Counted from the first letter of the stretch, positions 52,503 through 60,957 are shown. The stretch: DNA of 64,000 nucleotides from Treponema sp. (GCA_017553635.1 JAFZKN010000014.1:124001-188000); one strand, 5' to 3'. Notes: generated from the letters alone by a model not told the origin. A program made the numbers and translations.

Positions 52503-54002
52503 TTATTTAGCAAGATATTCGTTAATTGCGGCTGCGGCTTTTCTTCCTTCGCCCATGGCAAGGATTACTGTTGCAGCACCTAATACGATGTCACCACCTG
52601 CCCAAACCTTTGCGTGGCTTGTTGCCTGTTTTTCGTCAACAATGATGTGACCCTTTGCATCCGCGTTAAGGCCCGGAGTTGTTTTAATGAGAAGCGGGTT
52701 AGAACCGTTTCCTAAAGCAACAATCATTGCATCACATTCGATGTCGTGTTCACTTCCTTTGATTGCAACAGGTGAACGGCGGCCAGAAGCATCCGGTTCT
52801 CCAAGCTCATAACTTAAGCAGCGTACGCCGACAACTTTTCCTTCTTCGTTACCAAGAACTTCTACAGGGTTTTCGAGGAATCTAAAGTTAACGCCTTCTT
52901 CTTCTGCGTGAGCAATTTCTTCGATACGTGCAGGCATTTCATTTCTTGTACGGCGGTAAATGATGTCTACCTGTTCTGCGCCAAGGCGGAATGCCATACG
53001 TGCAGCATCCATTGCAACGTTTCCGGCACCACATACTACAACGTGTTTTGCATCGTAGATTGGAGTGTCTGCATGTTCTTTGTCATAACCTTTCATGAGG
53101 TTTGCGCGTGTTAAATATTCGTTTGCACTGAATACACCGATTAAATTTTCGCCCGGAATATTCATGAATTTTGGAAGACCTGCACCTGTTCCGACAAATG
53201 CTGCGTCAAATCCGCGTTCACTTAAAATCTGATCGAGAGTATTTGTTCTTCCTACGAGGAAGTTAAGTTCAAACTTAACGCCCATCTTTTTAAGGTTTTC
53301 TACTTCATTCTGAACAATAGCTTTTGGAAGACGGAATTCTGGAATTCCATACATCATTACACCGCCGGCTTTGTGGAATGCTTCGAAAACTGTAACGTCG
53401 TGTCCGGCTCTTGCGCAGTCTGCAGCAACTGTAAGACCTGCAGGACCAGAACCGATGATTGCAACTTTCTTTCCAGACTTGTTGGAAATCTCTGGCATTG
53501 TAACCTGATTGTTTTCTCTTTCCCAGTCTGCAACAAAGCGTTCAAGACGTCCGATAGAAACTGCTTTTTCTGCACTCTTGTATGTTTTACCAACAGTACA
53601 CTGTCCCTGACACTGTTTTTCCTGAGGACAGACGCGTCCGCAGATTGCAGGAAGTAAGCTTGTCTGTTTAATTATATCAACGGCCTTTTTAAATTCACCT
53701 TTTGCAATTTCTGCTATGAACTGTGGAATCTGAACGTTAACCGGACATCCAGATACACAAGGCATGTTCTTACACTGAAGACATCTGTTTGCTTCTACGA
53801 CAGCCATTTCTGCTGTGTAACCTGTGCAGACTTCTGACATGAGTCTTGCACGAGTTTTTGGTTCCTGTGCAGGCATTTCCTGCTGAGGAATTGCCATTCT
53901 GTCTTTTGGTGTTAAACTTGAATCTTTAATTTTTCCGATAAGGTTATCATATTCTGCTTTGGCTTTTGCCTGAAGCTGTTCTCTAGAAATATGTTCTGCC
54001 AT
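52503..54002 (-). CDS. nfnB: NADPH-linked ferredoxin oxidoreductase large subunit (NfnB / GltA-like)
   Basis: About 499 aa from ATG 54002; GAGG lies 6 nt upstream and the ATG at 54014 is too early. N-terminal 4Fe-4S region CLQCKNMPCVSGCPVNVQIPQF and CGRVCPQEKQCQGQC, then FAD-binding GSGPAGLTVAADCARAG and NADPH-binding VVCGAGNVAMDAARMAFRLGAEQV. It is homologous to the glutamate synthase small subunit. Next to the NfnA-type gene it most likely forms NfnAB, which reduces NADP+ with ferredoxin and NADH by electron bifurcation. No glutamate synthase large subunit is nearby. Confidence 0.85.
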   Translation of the reverse strand: MAEHISREQLQAKAKAEYDNLIGKIKDSSLTPKDRMAIPQQEMPAQEPKTRARLMSEVCTGYTAEMAVVEANRCLQCKNMPCVSGCPVNVQIPQFIAEIAKGEFKKAVDIIKQTSLLPAICGRVCPQEKQCQGQCTVGKTYKSAEKAVSIGRLERFVADWERENNQVTMPEISNKSGKKVAIIGSGPAGLTVAADCARAGHDVTVFEAFHKAGGVMMYGIPEFRLPKAIVQNEVENLKKMGVKFELNFLVGRTNTLDQILSERGFDAAFVGTGAGLPKFMNIPGENLIGVFSANEYLTRANLMKGYDKEHADTPIYDAKHVVVCGAGNVAMDAARMAFRLGAEQVDIIYRRTRNEMPARIEEIAHAEEEGVNFRFLENPVEVLGNEEGKVVGVRCLSYELGEPDASGRRSPVAIKGSEHDIECDAMIVALGNGSNPLLIKTTPGLNADAKGHIIVDEKQATSHAKVWAGGDIVLGAATVILAMGEGRKAAAAINEYLAK

Positions 54003-54016
54003 TTTGATCCTCACTA

Positions 54017-54871
54017 TTATTTTGCAAGAGCATCGGCCTGAGCCTGCATCTTACACTTGTGTAAATCTTCCTGTTCACGGCTCTTGAATGATTTCATTCT
54101 CATCATCATGTTGTCCCAGTCTACTTTTGAACCGTCAAATTCCGGACCATCTACACAAACGAATTTTGTTTCGCCACCAACAGAAACGCGGCAGCCACCA
54201 CACATTCCAGTTCCGTCGATCATGATTGTGTTTAATGAAACAGTTGTCGGAACTTTAAATGGTTCAGTTGTCTTGCATACGAATTTCATCATGATAGGTG
54301 GACCGATTGCAATTACTTCTGCAGGAGGAGTCTGTGATTCACACATTTCCTGAACTGGAATTGTTGCAACACCTTTTCTTCCTTCTGAACCGTCGTCGGT
54401 CATGATGATAACTTCATCTGCGATTTTTTTCATTTCGTCAACGAAAATCAAAAGGTCTTTTGTTCTTGCTGCGATTACAACTATTACTTTGTTGCCGATT
54501 GCCTTGTGTGCCTGTACGATTGGATGACACGGCGCTACACCGATTCCGCCACCAACAATAACAACAGGGGCATCGTGCTTTTCTACGATAGAAGGGTTTC
54601 CGAGTGGTCCGAGAACTGCTGCAAGGCAATCTCCCGGTTTCTTTTTTGAAAGTTTTAAAGTTGTTGCGCCGACTGCCTGGAATACGATAGCAATCCATCC
54701 TTCTTCTGCACTAGCATCTGCAATTGTGAGTGGAATGCGCTCGCCATAGTCTACGTCAAGCTGAATTAAAAGAAACTGACCTGCTTTGCGATTGCGGGCA
54801 ATATCAGGGGCTTCAAACTTAATGTAAAAAACATCATTAGAAAGCTGTTTAGTTTCGAGAATTTTAAACAT
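54017..54871 (-). CDS. nfnA: FAD/NAD-binding ferredoxin oxidoreductase small subunit (NfnA)
   Basis: 284 aa. FNR-like fold: FAD-binding ERIPLTIAD, NAD-binding VVIVGGGIGVAPCHPIVQ, and C-terminal [2Fe-2S] ligands in GTGMCGGCRVSVGGETKFVCVDGPEFDG. AGGAGG precedes the ATG. It is the NADH-facing half of NfnAB and starts the operon; the large subunit starts 14 nt after its stop. It could also serve as sulfide dehydrogenase SudB, the older name for the same proteins. Confidence 0.85.
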   Translation of the reverse strand: MFKILETKQLSNDVFYIKFEAPDIARNRKAGQFLLIQLDVDYGERIPLTIADASAEEGWIAIVFQAVGATTLKLSKKKPGDCLAAVLGPLGNPSIVEKHDAPVVIVGGGIGVAPCHPIVQAHKAIGNKVIVVIAARTKDLLIFVDEMKKIADEVIIMTDDGSEGRKGVATIPVQEMCESQTPPAEVIAIGPPIMMKFVCKTTEPFKVPTTVSLNTIMIDGTGMCGGCRVSVGGETKFVCVDGPEFDGSKVDWDNMMMRMKSFKSREQEDLHKCKMQAQADALAK

Positions 54872-54895
54872 GACTTTCCTCCTAAAAGAAAATTA

Positions 54896-54911
54896 TTACA
54901 CAAAAGTGTAA
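54896..54911 (-). promoter_or_regulatory. Palindromic operator candidate upstream of nfnAB
   Basis: TTACAC (54896-54901), AAAA, GTGTAA (54906-54911), a perfect 6-bp inverted repeat 25 nt before the nfnA start. It recalls redox-repressor sites in layout but differs from the Rex consensus, so no regulator is assigned. Confidence 0.45.
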
Positions 54912-55025
54912 AATTAAGGGCCAGTGTTTTTCCAGCAACTTAAACTTTAATAAAAATAATGCGCTGTACTGCAGACAGTGCAATGCAACGCAATTTTCTA
55001 TATATAATAGCAATTTTTTTCTATC

Positions 55026-55054
55026 TTGACAATTAGTGTGTAAATCGTTATATT
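55026..55054 (+). promoter_or_regulatory. tRNA-fMet promoter
   Basis: TTGACA (55026-55031), 17 nt, TATATT (55049-55054), 12 nt before the tRNA. Confidence 0.8.
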
Positions 55055-55066
55055 ATCACAACACGA

Positions 55067-55139
55067 CGCGGGGTAGAGCAGCTGGCAGCTCGTCGGGCTC
55101 ATAACCCGGAGGCCGCAGGTTCGAGTCCTGCCCCCGCTA
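55067..55139 (+). tRNA. tRNA-fMet (anticodon CAT)
   Basis: Full cloverleaf of 73 nt: acceptor CGCGGGG / CCCCGCT with the unpaired position 1-72 (C-U) typical of initiators; D stem GAGC/GCTC; anticodon stem with three G-C pairs (GGG...CCC) and CAT at 55100-55102; T arm GCAGG-TTCGAGT-CCTGC. CCA is not encoded. The last 17 nt are copied twice downstream in a repeat array. Confidence 0.93.
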
Positions 55140-55213
55140 TATGAAAGCACTTGGAGATTTCCGAGTGCTTTTTTGTTTAACGAATAATTCTAGAAAACTC
55201 TGAACAGGACTCG
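55123..55213 (+). repeat. Direct repeat copy A: tRNA 3' end plus terminator
   Basis: A 91-bp unit: 17 nt of the tRNA 3' end, the terminator, and a tail ending GGACTCG. It matches 55515-55605 with only two substitutions; its last 71 bp (55143-55213) are identical to 55535-55605. Confidence 0.9.
55144..55175 (+). terminator. Terminator of the tRNA-fMet transcript
   Basis: AAGCACT...AGTGCTT stem (with inner GGA/TCC) then six T. An identical copy occurs in the repeat at 55515-55605. Confidence 0.8.
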
Positions 55214-55273
55214 AAACGAAGTGAGCGCGCCGTCAGGCGAAAAGCCGCCATGGATGGTGGCGTCAGCGAACGC

Positions 55274-55340
55274 AGGCGGGGGTGAAAAGCGCAGACAGGG
55301 AGGTCGCAGCTTGTAACTCCGAGTCCTGCCCCCGCTATAC
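55274..55340 (+). repeat. Direct repeat copy M: pseudo-tRNA
   Basis: A 67-bp unit with GCGGGGG (55276-55282) and CCCCCGC (55329-55335) forming a 7-bp acceptor-like stem, and GAGTCCTG...GCTATA equal to the tRNA 3' end. There is no anticodon arm. It matches 55468-55534 with about four changes. Confidence 0.85.
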
Positions 55341-55343
55341 ATG

Positions 55344-55379
55344 AAAAAAGAGCTTTCCCAAACGGAAGGCTCTTTTTTT
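55344..55379 (+). terminator. Terminator in the second repeat unit
   Basis: A-run, GAGC-TTTCC / GGAAG-GCTC stem, then seven T. It occupies the same place as the tRNA terminator but has a different sequence. Confidence 0.75.
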
Positions 55380-55467
55380 ATGTTAAGAGGATGTAAGGAC
55401 TCGTTCCGGAACGAACGCCGAACGAATAGTGAGGAAAAGGCGACACGATGTCGCCGGCAGTGAGAGG

Positions 55468-55534
55468 AGGCGGGGGTGAAAAGCGCAGACAGGGAAGTCG
55501 CAGCTTGAAACCCCGAGTCCTACCCCCGCTATAC
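55468..55534 (+). repeat. Direct repeat copy B: pseudo-tRNA
   Basis: Second pseudo-tRNA, with acceptor-like stem GCGGGGG (55470-55476) / CCCCCGC (55523-55529). It leads straight into the second copy of the tRNA terminator. Confidence 0.85.
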
Positions 55535-55605
55535 GAAAGCACTTGGAGATTTCCGAGTGCTTTTTTGTTTAACGAATAATTCTAGAAAACTCTGAACAGG
55601 ACTCG
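55515..55605 (+). repeat. Direct repeat copy B: tRNA 3' end plus terminator
   Basis: 91 bp, two changes from 55123-55213. A further 28 bp starting GGACTCGTTCC at 55599-55626 repeats 55397-55424 exactly. The array has a period of about 195-198 bp. Confidence 0.9.
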
Positions 55606-55648
55606 TTCCGGAACGAACGCCGAACGGTTCTACAACTCAAGTAAATTA

Positions 55649-55678
55649 TTACAAAAACTCTAAAATCTATGCTATAAT
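55649..55678 (+). promoter_or_regulatory. hsdM promoter abutting the start codon
   Basis: TTACAA (55649-55654), 18 nt, extended -10 TGC-TATAAT (box 55673-55678), then 6 nt to ATG 55685; no Shine-Dalgarno. Confidence 0.6.
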
Positions 55679-55684
55679 CAATCC

Positions 55685-57205
55685 ATGGCTAAAACAAAAA
55701 CGTCTAAAAACAGTACAGCCACCATCGGCTTTGAACAGCAGATTTGGGATGCAGCCTGCGAACTTTGGGGACACATCCCGGCTGCAGATTACCGCAAAAT
55801 CTTTACAGGACTTATCTTCTTAAAATACATTTCAACCGCATTCGAAAAGAAATATAACGAACTCGTAGAAGAAGGAGACGGCTTTGAAGACGATCCCGAC
55901 GCATACGAATCAGAAAACATCTTCTTTGTTCCACCAGAAGCGCGCTGGTCAGAAATTGCAAAAGCTGCCCACACCCCGGAAATCGGAACAATCTTAGACA
56001 AAGCCATGCTCGCCATAGAAGCCGACAACAAAAGCTTAAAAGGCGTCCTTCCAAAAAACTATGCCAGCCCGGAATTAGATAAACGAGTCCTTGGAAACGT
56101 AGTAGACGTATTCACCAACATGGATATGAGCGACACTGAAGCAAGTAAAGACCTGCTCGGCCGCACCTACGAATACTGCATCGCACAGTTTGCAAGCTAC
56201 GAAGGAGTAAAAGGCGGTGAATTCTACACCCCGGCCAGCGTAGTAAAAACAATCGTAAGCATCTTAAAGCCAACAGAAGGCAAACGCGTATACGACCCAT
56301 GCTGTGGCTCAGGCGGAATGTTCGTGCAGTCAGTAAAGTTCATACAGGAACACGCCGGAAACAGAAGCAACATTTCCGTATTCGGACAGGAAGCCAATGC
56401 CGACACCTGGAAAATGGCCAAAATGAACATGGCAATCCGCGGAATCGACGCAAACTTTGGCGAACATCACGAAGACACCTTCTTCCACGACCTGCATGCA
56501 AACCAGAAGTTCGACTTCATCATGGCAAATCCACCGTTCAATCTTTCCAACTGGGGTCAGGACAAATTACAGAATGACCCTCGCTGGGCATACGGACTTC
56601 CACCGGCAGGCAACGCCAACTACGCCTGGATTGAACACATGATTTATCACCTTGCACCAAACGGAAAAATCGGTCTTGTCCTTGCAAACGGCGCACTCAG
56701 CACCCAGACAAGCGGCGAAGGAGAAATCCGCAAAAAGATAATCGAAGCAGATTTAATAGAAGGAATCGTAGCCCTGCCAACCCAGCTTTTCTACAGCGTA
56801 ACAATTCCGGTAACCCTCTGGTTCATCACCCGCGGCAAAAAGCAGACAGGCAAAACCCTCTTCATAGACGCCCGCAACATGGGCCACATGGTAGACCGCA
56901 AGCACCGCGACTTTTCCGAAGAAGACATCACCCGCTTAGCCGACACCTTCACCGCATTCCAGAACGGCACCCTCCAGGACCAGAAAGGCTTCTGCGCCAC
57001 CGTCACCACAAAAGACATCGCCGCCCAGGACTACATCCTAACCCCAGGCCGCTACGTCGGAATCGAAGAAGGTCCCGCAGACGACGAACCCTTCGAAGAC
57101 AAAATGAAACGTCTTACAACCGAACTCGGCACAATGTTCGCAAAAAGCCACGACCTCGAAGAGCAGATAAAGAAAAACCTGGAAGGCATTGGGTTTAAGA
57201 TATAG
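55685..57205 (+). CDS. hsdM: Type I restriction-modification methyltransferase subunit HsdM
   Basis: 506 aa, N6-adenine methyltransferase. The N-terminal helical domain (GFEQQIWDAACELWGHIPAADYRKIFTGLIFLKYIS) is followed by the SAM-binding motif I DPCCGSGGMFVQSV near residue 201 and catalytic motif IV NPPFNLSNW near 281. GRTYEYCIAQFASYEGVKGGEFYTPASVV is a highly conserved HsdM segment. GC content and codon choice (many GGC, GCC, AAC) are higher than in the flanking genes, including the ATPase downstream, which suggests a different origin. The next subunit is separated by a structured insert. Confidence 0.95.
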   Translation: MAKTKTSKNSTATIGFEQQIWDAACELWGHIPAADYRKIFTGLIFLKYISTAFEKKYNELVEEGDGFEDDPDAYESENIFFVPPEARWSEIAKAAHTPEIGTILDKAMLAIEADNKSLKGVLPKNYASPELDKRVLGNVVDVFTNMDMSDTEASKDLLGRTYEYCIAQFASYEGVKGGEFYTPASVVKTIVSILKPTEGKRVYDPCCGSGGMFVQSVKFIQEHAGNRSNISVFGQEANADTWKMAKMNMAIRGIDANFGEHHEDTFFHDLHANQKFDFIMANPPFNLSNWGQDKLQNDPRWAYGLPPAGNANYAWIEHMIYHLAPNGKIGLVLANGALSTQTSGEGEIRKKIIEADLIEGIVALPTQLFYSVTIPVTLWFITRGKKQTGKTLFIDARNMGHMVDRKHRDFSEEDITRLADTFTAFQNGTLQDQKGFCATVTTKDIAAQDYILTPGRYVGIEEGPADDEPFEDKMKRLTTELGTMFAKSHDLEEQIKKNLEGIGFKI

Positions 57206-57353
57206 GAGGGGGAAGTCTCCCCCTGCGCCCGCACTTCGTTGCGTGCTACCCTCTCACCTAGGGGCACAGCCCCTAAAACCCGGTAGCTCGCAGGTGGGCA
57301 TTAGAAATAGTTTAACCGTCATTCCGAACTTGTTTCGGAATCAAAGGAAATAT
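57206..57353 (+). repeat. Structured GC-rich insert between hsdM and hsdS
   Basis: 148 bp with GGGGGA/TCCCCC (57208-57213 / 57218-57223), TAGGGGC/GCCCCTA (57259-57265 / 57269-57275) inside GCTACC/GGTAGC (57245-57250 / 57282-57287), and ATTCCGAA/TTCGGAAT (57321-57328 / 57334-57341). Successive hairpins and high GC resemble a small repetitive element. The hsdS ribosome binding site (AAGGAAA) lies at its end. Confidence 0.65.
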
Positions 57354-58568
57354 ATGGAAGAGTGGAAAGAATATAAGTTAGGAGAAATACTCGCTGAAAA
57401 AGGATATATTCGTGGGCCTTTTGGTTCTGCATTAAAACGAGGCGATATGAAATCTTCTGGTATTCCTGTATATGAACAACAACATGCAATTTATCAATCC
57501 AGAGATTTCCGTTTCTTCATTGATGATAATAAATTCAATGAAATGAAAAGATTCCAAGTACAAGAAAATGATATTTTGATAAGTTGCTCTGGAACAGTCG
57601 GTAAAGTCACAATTATTTCAAAAGATGATCCAAAAGGAATAATAAGTCAGGCATTATTAACATTGCGAGTAAATCCAAAATTAATACTCCCAGAATATCT
57701 AAAATACTTTTTTACTTCACAAAAAGGTTATAACGCAATTATCTCAAGATCCTCTGGTTCTGTTCAGGTGAATATAGCAAAAAGAGATGTGATAGAACAA
57801 ATACCTATAAATCTTCCTCCTCTCCCCACCCAACAAAAAATCGCCGCAATACTTTCATCATTAGACGACAAAATAGAACTGAACAACAAGATAAACGAAA
57901 ACCTTGAACAACAAGCCCAAGCTCTCTTCAAAAGCTGGTTTGTAGACTTCGAACCATTCGGCGGAAAAATGCCAGATGGGTGGAAAAAATGTAAAGCAGA
58001 AGAATATTTTGAAATCACAATAGGAAAAACACCGCCAAGAAAAGAACAAGAATGGTTTTCTGAAAAAAAAACAACTCAAACTATAAAATGGGTTTCTATT
58101 TCTGACATGGGAAGTTGTAGAACATTTATTTCAGATTCTTCAGAGTATTTGACAACAGACGCTGTCTCAAAATTTAATGTCAAAGTAGTTCCTACAAATA
58201 CAATCTTACTCAGTTTCAAATTAACTGTAGGACGTATCGCCATAACAGATGATGAAATGTGTACAAATGAAGCCATCGCCCATTTTGGTACAAAGAATAA
58301 AGCTATTAATGAATATCTTTTTCTATATTTGAAAAACTTCAATTACCAAACAATGGGAAGTACATCATCAATAGCAACTGCTGTGAATTCAAAAATTATC
58401 AAGGCAATGCCATTTATTCTACCAGATGAAAAAACAATAAACGATTTCAATTTAGCAACCAATTCTTTATTTGAGAAGATTCGAGAAAACCAACATGAAA
58501 ATAGTACTCTTTCAACAATACGAGATACTTTGTTGCCAAAGTTGATGAATGGAGAAATCAATATTTAA
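57354..58568 (+). CDS. hsdS: Type I restriction-modification specificity subunit HsdS
   Basis: About 404 aa from ATG 57354, AAGGAAA 4 nt upstream; the longer frame from 57189 runs through the structured insert. Two target-recognition domains alternate with conserved helices: LPPLPTQQKIAAILSSLDDKIELNNKINENLEQQAQALFKSWF is the central spacer, and the C-terminal helix (TLSTIRDTLLPKLMNGEINI) mirrors it. It gives the methyltransferase its bipartite recognition sequence. AT-rich, unlike hsdM. The ATPase gene follows 37 nt downstream. Confidence 0.92.
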   Translation: MEEWKEYKLGEILAEKGYIRGPFGSALKRGDMKSSGIPVYEQQHAIYQSRDFRFFIDDNKFNEMKRFQVQENDILISCSGTVGKVTIISKDDPKGIISQALLTLRVNPKLILPEYLKYFFTSQKGYNAIISRSSGSVQVNIAKRDVIEQIPINLPPLPTQQKIAAILSSLDDKIELNNKINENLEQQAQALFKSWFVDFEPFGGKMPDGWKKCKAEEYFEITIGKTPPRKEQEWFSEKKTTQTIKWVSISDMGSCRTFISDSSEYLTTDAVSKFNVKVVPTNTILLSFKLTVGRIAITDDEMCTNEAIAHFGTKNKAINEYLFLYLKNFNYQTMGSTSSIATAVNSKIIKAMPFILPDEKTINDFNLATNSLFEKIRENQHENSTLSTIRDTLLPKLMNGEINI

Positions 58569-58605
58569 TAAAAAGATATATAAATAGAAAAGGTGATATA
58601 ATATT

Positions 58606-60054
58606 ATGATTTCAAATTTGAAAGGTATCCAACTTCAAGGAAGAAAATTCTCGTCTTATCCCGTAGATTTTTGCTTTTGGACTACTGAGAACATAAGATT
58701 ATCTCTTGTATATGGAAAAAATGGATCAGGAAAATCTACCATAAGTGAAGCCTTTTCTTGTCTGAAAAAAAATGATAATGAAGACTTTTCCTGTCTTAAT
58801 GAAATAACATTTGATAGTTGTCCTCTTTTAGAAGATGATAAACAAAGTATTCATGTATTTAATGAGAAATTTATAGATTCAAATATCAAAATCAAGGAAG
58901 ATGGTATAGATTCTATTGTCATGTTTGGTAAACAGGTTGATATCGACAATCAAATTAATGAAACAGAAAAACGCCTAAATACAAAAAAAGCAGAAATTGA
59001 AAGTCAAAATCGTATTATTATTAACTTTCTTGATGCAACAAATTCTAATTCCCCTGCATATTATTTAAATCAATGTATTTCTGAATTGAAAAGAGATAAT
59101 GGATGGGCAGGGAAAGAAAGAGTTCTGAAATCAGCAAGAGTAAATTCATCTGTTACTCAGGCAACAATAACAAATATAATGAATCAATATAATACAGAAA
59201 AAAATCTTGAGGAATTAATTCAAGAATATACCGAAAAGAAAAAATTATTTGATTCTGTTACAAGTGATTCTACGGAAATTACTCAAGAAGTTACCCTATT
59301 CAATTTTAAAGAAACAGATTCAAAGGCAAAAACTTTATTAACAAGAAAAATAGAACAAACGGAATTAACTGAACGAGAAAAACGTATTTTTTCATTTATA
59401 GAAAAAAACGGACAGGAGTTACTAACAAAAGCAAAATTATACTTTGCTGATGAAAAATCTGATTTTTGCCCTTATTGTTATCAAGAAATAGATAGAAACT
59501 ACAAATCAAATTTGATGGACGAATTTAAGAAAGTTTTAAATAAGGAAGTTGAAGACTATCAAAAAGAGTTAGATACACTAAAAATTAAAAATCTAAGTTT
59601 TGATCTAACTCCATATGCACAAATCGAACAGACTGTGACACAAACAGTACAATTGGAACTTGATAAAGTAAATAGAACTATTCAAAATTATAATAATATC
59701 ATTGAGAAGAGAAAAAATAATGTGTATCAGGAATTTTCTGAAGAAGAATATAACATTTACATTGAGAATGCCATAAAACCATTAAATGATGCTTTAGCAA
59801 GACTTGAAGAAAAAAGAATAGAATTTAATAATCTTGTAAATAATAAGAATACTCTTAAAAAAGAATTATTAAATCTGAATTCACAAATTGCAAATAAACA
59901 AATATCAGAAAACTATTCAAAATATAAACAACAACTTGAAAAACAAGAAACAGAAAATACAAATTTTTCAGCTCTAGAAAATGAAAAATCTGCAATAGAA
60001 TTAGAATTAGCTAATTTGAATGAACAAAAGAAAAGTATAAAAATTGCGCAATAG
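58606..60054 (+). CDS. RloC/PrrC-like ATPase, N-terminal part ending at an in-frame UAG
   Basis: 482 codons before an amber stop at 60052-60054. Walker A GKNGSGKST is at residues 37-45. Residues about 125-480 are long coiled coil with a zinc-hook CPYC at 288-291, as in RloC and Rad50. This part has no Walker B or ABC signature. The frame stays open past the stop for 46 codons into the second part, so the two are one gene cut by a single nonsense codon. AAGGTGA precedes the ATG. It follows hsdS, where PrrC-type anticodon nuclease genes often sit. RloC proteins cleave tRNA anticodon loops. Confidence 0.8.
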   Translation: MISNLKGIQLQGRKFSSYPVDFCFWTTENIRLSLVYGKNGSGKSTISEAFSCLKKNDNEDFSCLNEITFDSCPLLEDDKQSIHVFNEKFIDSNIKIKEDGIDSIVMFGKQVDIDNQINETEKRLNTKKAEIESQNRIIINFLDATNSNSPAYYLNQCISELKRDNGWAGKERVLKSARVNSSVTQATITNIMNQYNTEKNLEELIQEYTEKKKLFDSVTSDSTEITQEVTLFNFKETDSKAKTLLTRKIEQTELTEREKRIFSFIEKNGQELLTKAKLYFADEKSDFCPYCYQEIDRNYKSNLMDEFKKVLNKEVEDYQKELDTLKIKNLSFDLTPYAQIEQTVTQTVQLELDKVNRTIQNYNNIIEKRKNNVYQEFSEEEYNIYIENAIKPLNDALARLEEKRIEFNNLVNNKNTLKKELLNLNSQIANKQISENYSKYKQQLEKQETENTNFSALENEKSAIELELANLNEQKKSIKIAQ

Positions 60055-60957
60055 CATATAAATTATTTATTACAATATGTCTTCTTTTCAAAGGATAAAC
60101 TTACAATTGAGTCGCATGATGGTATTTATCAAATAAAATCTTGTGGATTACCAGTAAAACCTAACCAAATTTCTTGTGGGGAAAGAAATATAATGGCTTT
60201 ATGTTACTATTTCACAGAGTTATTTGCAGGTAAAGAAGAAGCCAAAATTTATTCAGATGCAAATCTACTCATAATAGATGATCCTGTTTCAAGTTTTGAT
60301 AAAGAAAATCGAGTTGGAGTTTTGTCATTATTAAAATATGAATTACAACATTTTATTTCAGGAAATCCTTATACAAAAGTTTTAATTATGACCCATGATT
60401 TGATGGCGTTTTATGATATTGAGAAAATTGCACAGGAATTAAGCGCACAAAATAACTGTAGTTATAATTTTATTGAGCTTGCTCAAACAGGTATCAAAGA
60501 TTTCAGCTTTAAAAAATCTAACGAATATTCAAAATTGCTTGCAACGATTTATAATTTCGCAATTTCTCCAACTGAGAATTCCGAATTTGAGCCATATATT
60601 GGAAATACAATCCGTCGAGTAGTTGAGGCTTACTCAACTTTTATTTATAAGGTTGGTATCGATGCCATTTCATTTGATGCAGAAATTATATCCCAAATTA
60701 AAAATACAAAACAACAAGAATATTTCTCAAATTTAATGTATAGAATACTGCTTAATGGAGAAAGTCATTCAGAAGAAAAGGTAAAATCTTTGGAAGACTT
60801 TTGTAATGGAATTTCACCTGATGAAAAAAATCGAATTGCAAAAGATATTCTTTGCTTCTTATATTTATTGAATCCTGTTCATATTTCTAAACATCTGAGA
60901 GGAATTACAGATGCAGAAAATAGAATCAAAGAATGGTGTGCAAGTTTACCTTCATAA
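60055..60957 (+). CDS. RloC/PrrC-like ATPase/anticodon nuclease, C-terminal part
   Basis: Same frame as the preceding part after the UAG. It carries the ABC signature-like SCGERN (codons 523-528 of the whole), Walker B LLIIDDPVSSFD (554-565), and the residues expected of the AAA_13/PrrC nuclease: R670-x3-E674 (IRRVVEAY) and H721 in NGESHS. If it were made separately, the first ATG is at 60193, after the signature, so that product would lack it; GGGGAAAG upstream could serve as a weak ribosome binding site. Without readthrough the gene is probably inactive. Confidence 0.75.
   Translation, partial: HINYLLQYVFFSKDKLTIESHDGIYQIKSCGLPVKPNQISCGERNIMALCYYFTELFAGKEEAKIYSDANLLIIDDPVSSFDKENRVGVLSLLKYELQHFISGNPYTKVLIMTHDLMAFYDIEKIAQELSAQNNCSYNFIELAQTGIKDFSFKKSNEYSKLLATIYNFAISPTENSEFEPYIGNTIRRVVEAYSTFIYKVGIDAISFDAEIISQIKNTKQQEYFSNLMYRILLNGESHSEEKVKSLEDFCNGISPDEKNRIAKDILCFLYLLNPVHISKHLRGITDAENRIKEWCASLPS

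Noticed and set aside
55067..55626. Repeat array considered as a CRISPR array
   Set aside because: The units are 67-91 bp with a period near 195 bp, include tRNA pieces and terminators, and show no short uniform spacers or cas genes.
56112..56642. Short frames on both strands within hsdM
   Set aside because: They are shadow frames from the GC-rich hsdM coding sequence, with basic or Arg/Leu-rich nonsense products.
57189..57353. HsdS N-terminal extension from 57189
   Set aside because: It runs through the hairpin-rich insert and overlaps hsdM; MEEWKEYKLGEIL at 57354 is the usual HsdS start with its own ribosome binding site.
60052..60054. In-frame UAG considered as a pyrrolysine codon
   Set aside because: No pyrrolysine genes or local element are seen, and other genes here stop normally at UAG (for example the PFL family gene and hsdM). 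A nonsense change or readthrough is simpler.
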